A program made the translations under genes and the position numbers. This document shows, in pieces, positions 35,566-39,621 of a DNA stretch of 39,621 bases. Below the pieces are notes generated by a model that saw only the letters and a program-made list of their open reading frames with translations, made no database searches and was not told where the DNA came from. Positions within the stretch are counted from its first letter, which is position 1, and each line of letters starts with the position of its first letter. The stretch comes from Planctomycetia bacterium (lineage in GTDB: Bacteria > Planctomycetota > UBA8108 > SXIK01). The DNA is taken from assembly GCA_005772855.1 (NCBI GenBank), contig SXIK01000233.1:1-39621 (forward strand), in the 5' to 3' direction.

Positions 35566-36231
35566 CTATTGTTCCTTGAGGGAATTCCTCAACTCCCGTA
35601 CGGCCTTTGCCGCGTCTCCCGAGGCAAAGACTGAGTTTCCAGCAACAAAGACGTTGGCGCCTGCCCGCTTCGAGAGGAGGGCCGTACGAGGGTCCACTCC
35701 CCCATCGACCATGATGTCAATCGAGGCTCTTCCGAGGGCAACTGCGGTCTCTCGCACGCTGCGAACCTTGTCCAGACACTCCGCCATGAAGGCCTGCCCG
35801 CCGAAGCCAGGGCGTACAGTCATGACAAGAATTGTGTCGAAATGCGGCAGGTAGTCCAGCACTCGCTCGACGGGTGTGTCGGGGTTCAACGCGAGACCAG
35901 CGCCAACGCGTCGCTCCCGGAGCCAGCTTGCCAGCGCAACTGGGTCCTGGGTGACCTCCGTGTGGAAGGTCACGTGGTGCGCTCCAGCCTTGACAAAGGC
36001 CTCGAGGTAGCGCCCGGGGTCCGTGATCATGAGATGCACGTCGAGAGGAAGTCGCGTGGTTCTACGCAGGGCCTCGACCACCACCGGACCCATGGAAATA
36101 TTGGGGACGAAGTGGCCATCCATGACGTCGATGTGGACCTGATCGGCGCCGGCCGCTTCCACGGTCCGCACCTCATCCCCGAGCATCTCAAAGCGCGCGG
36201 AGAGGATCGAGGGGGCGATCTTTATCAGCAT
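35566..36231 (-). CDS. rpe: Ribulose-phosphate 3-epimerase
   Basis: A 221-residue TIM-barrel enzyme that interconverts ribulose 5-phosphate and xylulose 5-phosphate in the pentose phosphate pathway. Motifs: IKIAPSILSARF at the N-terminus, QVHIDVMDGHFVPNISMGP with the catalytic Asp, LDVHLMI with the metal-binding His, MTVRPGFGGQAF, and DIMVDGGV with the second catalytic Asp. The start at ATG 36229-36231 begins the conserved sequence exactly; the 46 extra residues of the longer frame have no homology and run into the pilin terminator. It is followed by accD. Confidence 0.96.
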   Translation of the reverse strand: MLIKIAPSILSARFEMLGDEVRTVEAAGADQVHIDVMDGHFVPNISMGPVVVEALRRTTRLPLDVHLMITDPGRYLEAFVKAGAHHVTFHTEVTQDPVALASWLRERRVGAGLALNPDTPVERVLDYLPHFDTILVMTVRPGFGGQAFMAECLDKVRSVRETAVALGRASIDIMVDGGVDPRTALLSKRAGANVFVAGNSVFASGDAAKAVRELRNSLKEQ

Positions 36232-36275
36232 ACGGCGCCGAGTGTAGGTCCGGCCAGGGCTCGGCGCAAGGAGCA

Positions 36276-36313
36276 AGAAAAAACGGAAGGCAGGCGCGTG
36301 GCCTGCCTTCCGT
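36276..36313 (-). terminator. Strong intrinsic terminator after the first pilin gene
   Basis: On the minus strand ACGGAAGGCAGG pairs perfectly with CCTGCCTTCCGT (12 bp) around a 7-nt loop, and a T-run follows immediately. It ends transcription of the pilin pair 62 bp after the pilin stop and shields rpe. Confidence 0.92.
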
Positions 36314-36375
36314 GAAGCCTCCTCAGCCAAGCCGAGGCGGCGCAGCCTCCTCGTGGGAGGATGTGTCAAGAGATC

Positions 36376-36798
36376 TCAGTCGAGCGGAGCGCTCGCCGAG
36401 GTGGCGGCGCCAGTCGCCGCAAAGCGAATGACTCCGGACTGATCGGCGAAAAATCCACGGTCGCCCGTGGTGCCCGCCGTGCCTGGCGTGGAGCTGATCG
36501 TCCACGTGTTCGTGCTTCCGGTGTAGGCGAACGTGTAGCCCGACTTCGTGCCCGAGGCGAGCACGCTGTCGATGTATCCAGCCGCGCTCAGGTTCGCGAG
36601 CGAGCCCGCGTAAGTCTGAAAGCGTGTGCGGTATTGCTCGTTCACCGTGCCGCAGGTACGGAGCGAGCTGATCGCTGACGTCTCGTTACCCGCCTTGCGA
36701 GCGTTGAGCAAGCTGGGAATCGCGATCGCCGCGATGATGGCTATGATCGCAACAACGATCATGAGCTCAATGAGCGTGAAACCCTGTTCTTTCTTCAT
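36376..36798 (-). CDS. Type IV pilin-like protein (first copy)
   Basis: A 140-residue prepilin with the class III leader MKKEQG, cleaved before Phe (G|FTLIELMIVVAIIAIIAAIA, with the conserved Glu5). The rest is a small pseudopilin-like head (YRTRFQTYAGSLANLSAAGY, GDRGFFADQSGVIRFAAT). It would be an inner-membrane precursor built into a pilus or type II secretion pseudopilus. It is nearly identical to the second copy upstream. The ATG 36796-36798 follows AAAAGGTG; a GTG at 36810 would add four residues but spoil the leader. No pilus machinery is in the window. Confidence 0.93.
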   Translation of the reverse strand: MKKEQGFTLIELMIVVAIIAIIAAIAIPSLLNARKAGNETSAISSLRTCGTVNEQYRTRFQTYAGSLANLSAAGYIDSVLASGTKSGYTFAYTGSTNTWTISSTPGTAGTTGDRGFFADQSGVIRFAATGAATSASAPLD

Positions 36799-36945
36799 GG
36801 AAAGAATCACCTTTTCCTTTGTCTGTCTCCAACAGCCAGCTCGTCTGGGTCTGGGAGCCCGTCACAGGAGCTGACGATACATGACATGGTAGCGAACTTC
36901 GCCCTTGCAGCTTCTCCAAGAGGTTGCTGGGGCATCCGTCGGATA

Positions 36946-37368
36946 TCAGTCAAGAGGAGCGCTAGCCGAGGTGGCGGCGCCAGTCGCCGCGAATCGCACC
37001 ACGCCGCTCTCGTCGATGAAGAACCCGCGATCGCCCGTGGTACCGGACGTGCTCGGCGTCGAGCTGACCGTCCAGGTGTTCGTGCTTCCCGTATAAGCGA
37101 AGGCGTAGCCCGATTTCGTGCCCGAGGCGAGCACGCTGTCGATGTATCCAGCCGCGCTCAGGTTCGCGAGCGAGCCCGCGTATGTCTGGAAGCGCGTACG
37201 GTACATGCTGTTGACCGTCGACATCGTGCGCAGCGAGCTGATCGCCGACGCCTCGTTACCCGCCTTGCGAGCATTCAAGAGGCTCGGAATGGCGATGGCT
37301 GCGATGATCGCGATGATGGCCACCACGATCATGAGCTCAATCAACGTAAAACCTTGTTCCTTCTTCAT
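36946..37368 (-). CDS. Type IV pilin-like protein (second copy)
   Basis: A 140-residue prepilin with the same leader and hydrophobic helix as its neighbour (MKKEQG|FTLIELMIVVAII) and a head that differs at few positions, for example CGTVNEQ against MSTVNSM and ADQSGV against DESGV. The copies are clearly a tandem duplication. The ATG 37366-37368 follows GAAGGGAGAG. A perfect sigma-54 promoter lies about 100 bp upstream, and the terminator is after the other copy, so this is the promoter-proximal gene of a two-gene unit. Confidence 0.93.
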   Translation of the reverse strand: MKKEQGFTLIELMIVVAIIAIIAAIAIPSLLNARKAGNEASAISSLRTMSTVNSMYRTRFQTYAGSLANLSAAGYIDSVLASGTKSGYAFAYTGSTNTWTVSSTPSTSGTTGDRGFFIDESGVVRFAATGAATSASAPLD

Positions 37369-37467
37369 GAGAATCTCTCCCTTCTGTAAACCCTGGTTCG
37401 AACACAAAGACAACATGACTTGTTTCGGCCTTGAAGGCTCCAACCCTCAAGGGCACTTTCCAACAAG

Positions 37468-37482
37468 GCAAGTAAGGTGCCA
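37468..37482 (-). promoter_or_regulatory. Sigma-54 (RpoN) promoter of the pilin genes
   Basis: The minus strand reads TGGCAC-CTTAC-TTGC. This is the full -24/-12 consensus with exact 5-nt spacing, directed at the pilins about 100 bp downstream. Pilin genes in many bacteria are under sigma-54, so the context agrees. Transcription would begin near 37456. Confidence 0.85.
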
Positions 37483-37620
37483 CCGGCACAGAAACGAGTC
37501 GTGTTCCAGGCAGACCGTGCGCGCGCAAGGACTTGGAGCAAGGAGAAGAGGGGCTCACCCGTTCTCGGACCTTTCCGTTCTCAGCCCTTCGCGGAATACC
37601 GTCGCACCAGGAGTGTCAAT

Positions 37621-37637
37621 CCGACAATTAATGTCGG
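37621..37637. other. Palindrome over the recJ stop codon
   Basis: CCGACA-ATTAA-TGTCGG is a perfect 6-bp inverted repeat that includes the recJ TAA (37628-37630). No T-run follows. It may be a simple mRNA end hairpin or a binding site for a regulator of the pilin region. Confidence 0.35.
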
Positions 37638-39394
37638 TTACAATGAGGGGAGGGGCCGGGTAGCAACTCTCCAAGCCCGATCTCGCGCACGTGGAGCTCT
37701 ATCTCTGCGCGCCCCTGCCATCGTGAAAGGCGTGGGTGAAAGAGGAGATCGATCCTGCGACCGGGCCGTTCAATCTCGCCAAGGAGCTCCCCGCGATGAA
37801 AGGCAACTGCGCGATGGGCTGTGCCACCCTGGCGTGCGTGGAAGCAAAGGTGCTTGCCCGCCTCCCCCATCAGTCGTGGCTGCCCGGCAATCGTCACGCC
37901 CTTGGCCACAAGGAGCGGCTCGGGGTTCGAGCGGCCAAAGGGCTCAAAGAGGGAGAGCTCCTCGAGGAAGTCGTGCGTGATGTCGCCGAGGCTTACCTCG
38001 GCATCGATCTCGATCTCGGGCAGCATCTCAGCCGGCGCCAGGGGAATCGCCTCGTTGAGCGCACACCGGAAGGAGTCCAGCAACGACGAATCCATTTCCA
38101 CTCCGGCGGCCATCTCGTGACCTCCGAATCCTTTCAGCCAGCGGCTACAGCTCGAAAGCGCATCGCAGATGTGAACCCCCGGAACTGAGCGTGCGGAGCC
38201 CCGGGCCCTTCCATCCTTCATCGACAAGAGCAGCGTGGGGCGTGAGAACTCCTCGGCGATCCTTGCTGCGACGATCCCGATGACGCCGGCGTGCCAGTCT
38301 TCCCGCCCGAGCACGATGGCCCGGTCGCGGCTCAGATCAACACCTTCGCGGACGAGCTCGCGGGCCGTCTCCAACATCTCGCGCTCAAGGGTCTGTCGCT
38401 TGCGATTCTCGCCCTCGAGCACCTGCGCAAGCTCCGAGGCGACGCCATCATCGATCGCCAGGAGGAGGTCGATCGAGGTCTCTGCCCGCCCAAGCCTCCC
38501 GGCGGCGTTGATTCTGGGCCCCAGGCGAAACCCAACATGGCTTGCATCTAGTCTTGTATTGGTCGCGCGATCCAGAACCGAGTCGACGAGCGTGCGCAAT
38601 CCGGGTCTACGGGTGCGCTCGAGCGCCAGGAGACCGTACTTCGCCAGCACTCGGTTCTCGCCGAGGAGCGGCACCACGTCGGAAATCGTGCCGAGGGCCA
38701 CGAGGCTCAGCGACTCCAGCAGGAAGTTGCGAAACTCTTCGGAGAGTTTCTGCTTTCGCGAGAGCCGCTGCAATAGGGCCCAGACAAGCTTGAAAGTCAC
38801 ACCGACGCCCGCGAGGTCCTTGAAGGGATACTCGCTCCCGGGAAGCCACGGGTTGACAAGCGCCACGGCCCTGGGAAGTCTGGCCGGCGGCTGGTGATGG
38901 TCCGTGACGACGACATCGACGCCGAGCGTTCTTGCGATCTCCACCTCCTCGAAGGCCGAAGAGCCGTTGTCGACCGTGATGATCAGCTGGACTCCGCAGG
39001 CGGCGAGCTCACGAACTGCGCTTTCACGGAGTCCATAGCCCTCAATGAGGCGATTGGGCAGCCGATAGCGAACGGGTCGGCCAATAAAACGGAAGAAATC
39101 GCAAAGGAGGCACGTCGAGGAGATACCGTCGACGTCGTAATCGCCAAAGACAGCGATGGACTCCTGACGCTCGAGCGCCCTCTCAATGCGGTCGACCGCC
39201 GCGGCCATGCCCGGCATCTCCAGGGGCTCGTACAAGTGCACAAGCTTGGGATTGAAGAATCGATCGGCCGCGAGCGTGTCAGCGATGTTGCGCCGCCAAA
39301 GGAGCCGGGCGATCAGGGGCGAACGGGAGATCGAGCGCGCAAACGCCCCATCGCCAACTCCGTCCGCAGACATTCTCCACCGTTTTGTCACCAC
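37628..39394 (-). CDS. recJ: Single-stranded-DNA-specific exonuclease RecJ
   Basis: A 588-residue 5'-3' exonuclease of the DHH family, used in recombination and repair. Motifs: FGDYDVDGISST (from about residue 83), TVDNGSS, VVTDHHQPP (DHH at about 165-167), GPRINAAGR, and the DHHA1 motif GFGGHEMAAG. An OB-type C-terminal domain follows (FGRSNPEPLLVAKG). The start is uncertain. I take GTG 39392-39394 so that the family-typical KRWRM lies at the N-terminus, but GTG 39391 or ATG 39373 are possible, and no good ribosome site is seen. The longer frame to 39586 has no homology. Confidence 0.95.
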   Translation of the reverse strand: MVTKRWRMSADGVGDGAFARSISRSPLIARLLWRRNIADTLAADRFFNPKLVHLYEPLEMPGMAAAVDRIERALERQESIAVFGDYDVDGISSTCLLCDFFRFIGRPVRYRLPNRLIEGYGLRESAVRELAACGVQLIITVDNGSSAFEEVEIARTLGVDVVVTDHHQPPARLPRAVALVNPWLPGSEYPFKDLAGVGVTFKLVWALLQRLSRKQKLSEEFRNFLLESLSLVALGTISDVVPLLGENRVLAKYGLLALERTRRPGLRTLVDSVLDRATNTRLDASHVGFRLGPRINAAGRLGRAETSIDLLLAIDDGVASELAQVLEGENRKRQTLEREMLETARELVREGVDLSRDRAIVLGREDWHAGVIGIVAARIAEEFSRPTLLLSMKDGRARGSARSVPGVHICDALSSCSRWLKGFGGHEMAAGVEMDSSLLDSFRCALNEAIPLAPAEMLPEIEIDAEVSLGDITHDFLEELSLFEPFGRSNPEPLLVAKGVTIAGQPRLMGEAGKHLCFHARQGGTAHRAVAFHRGELLGEIERPGRRIDLLFHPRLSRWQGRAEIELHVREIGLGELLPGPSPHCNRH

Positions 39395-39621
39395 GCCAGG
39401 CAGTGTACCAGGAGAGCATCCCAGGATTCCATCCTGAGTACCGCGCGCCAGGAGAATGCGTGCCTGAAATCTCCTGGAGGCGCGAGGTACTCTTGAGGGG
39501 GTATATACCACACGCGGGCAGTGATGAGACCTTTTGCAGCCTGCGAAAGGTTGCGGCTGCTCGCGCCAGAGGCGCCCGGCGCCCATCAGGCGCCGAGGAG
39601 GGGGTTTGCGGCGAGCTGACG
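39395..39621. other. Non-coding end of window
   Basis: About 227 bp upstream of recJ. It has a TATATA-containing stretch at about 39500-39507, which could belong to the recJ promoter, and two GC-rich inverted repeats (near 39537-39561 and 39566-39595). No gene or RNA is recognised before the window ends. Confidence 0.3.

Overview
The window (39.6 kb, GC-rich) looks like a chromosomal segment of a bacterium from the Planctomycetota/PVC side of the tree, probably a metagenome-assembled genome. The evidence is indirect. There are large secreted proteins carrying a dockerin-like EF-hand pair of the RGDSNRDG...LLAADANDD type. There is a DUF1080 plus beta-propeller plus CxxCH protein of the kind called PVC-type heme-binding. 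There are also ThuA and Gfo/Idh/MocA proteins, a Tat-exported dihydrodipicolinate-synthase-like protein and a CotH/lamin-tail protein. No tRNA, rRNA or CRISPR array was recognised.

Layout. 1-7083 (minus strand): the N-terminal part of threonyl-tRNA synthetase, a thrombospondin type-3 repeat protein whose signal peptide is cut by an in-frame TGA, a frameshifted dockerin remnant, and a 1462-residue CotH/lamin-tail/PKD protein. 7084-9030 has no intact gene. It holds an orphan dockerin tail, an orphan terminator, a strongly foldable GC-rich block that may be a structured RNA, and a 288-bp element with terminal inverted repeats. 9031-12919 (minus): a nitrilase-superfamily amidohydrolase and a three-gene overlapping operon (saccharopine-dehydrogenase-like, ThuA-like, Gfo/Idh/MocA). 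13146-22355 (plus): an FG-GAP lipoprotein, a two-gene cytoskeletal unit (a coiled-coil protein with a PilZ-like N-terminus, then a MamK-like actin) closed by a strong terminator, the PVC heme protein and an amidohydrolase. 22577-29540 (minus): a Tat-exported DHDPS-like protein without its catalytic lysine, then, in transcription order, TPR protein, DUF4331 protein, HupE/UreJ-like membrane protein, ECF sigma factor and ChrR-like cupin anti-sigma factor. 29769-39394 (minus): a beta-barrel protein, a dimethylformamidase-like protein, a diguanylate cyclase, a degenerate receiver, accD, rpe, two tandem type IV pilins behind a perfect sigma-54 promoter, and recJ.

How the genes work together. The most system-like units are three. 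The MamK-like actin is paired with a coiled-coil partner. The ECF sigma/anti-sigma pair sits with HupE, DUF4331 and TPR genes and may form one regulon. The dimethylformamidase-like enzyme is followed by a probable outer-membrane barrel, which suggests uptake and hydrolysis of an amide. Several reading-frame breaks are single-base events. They could be real decay or assembly errors, and cannot be separated from sequence alone.
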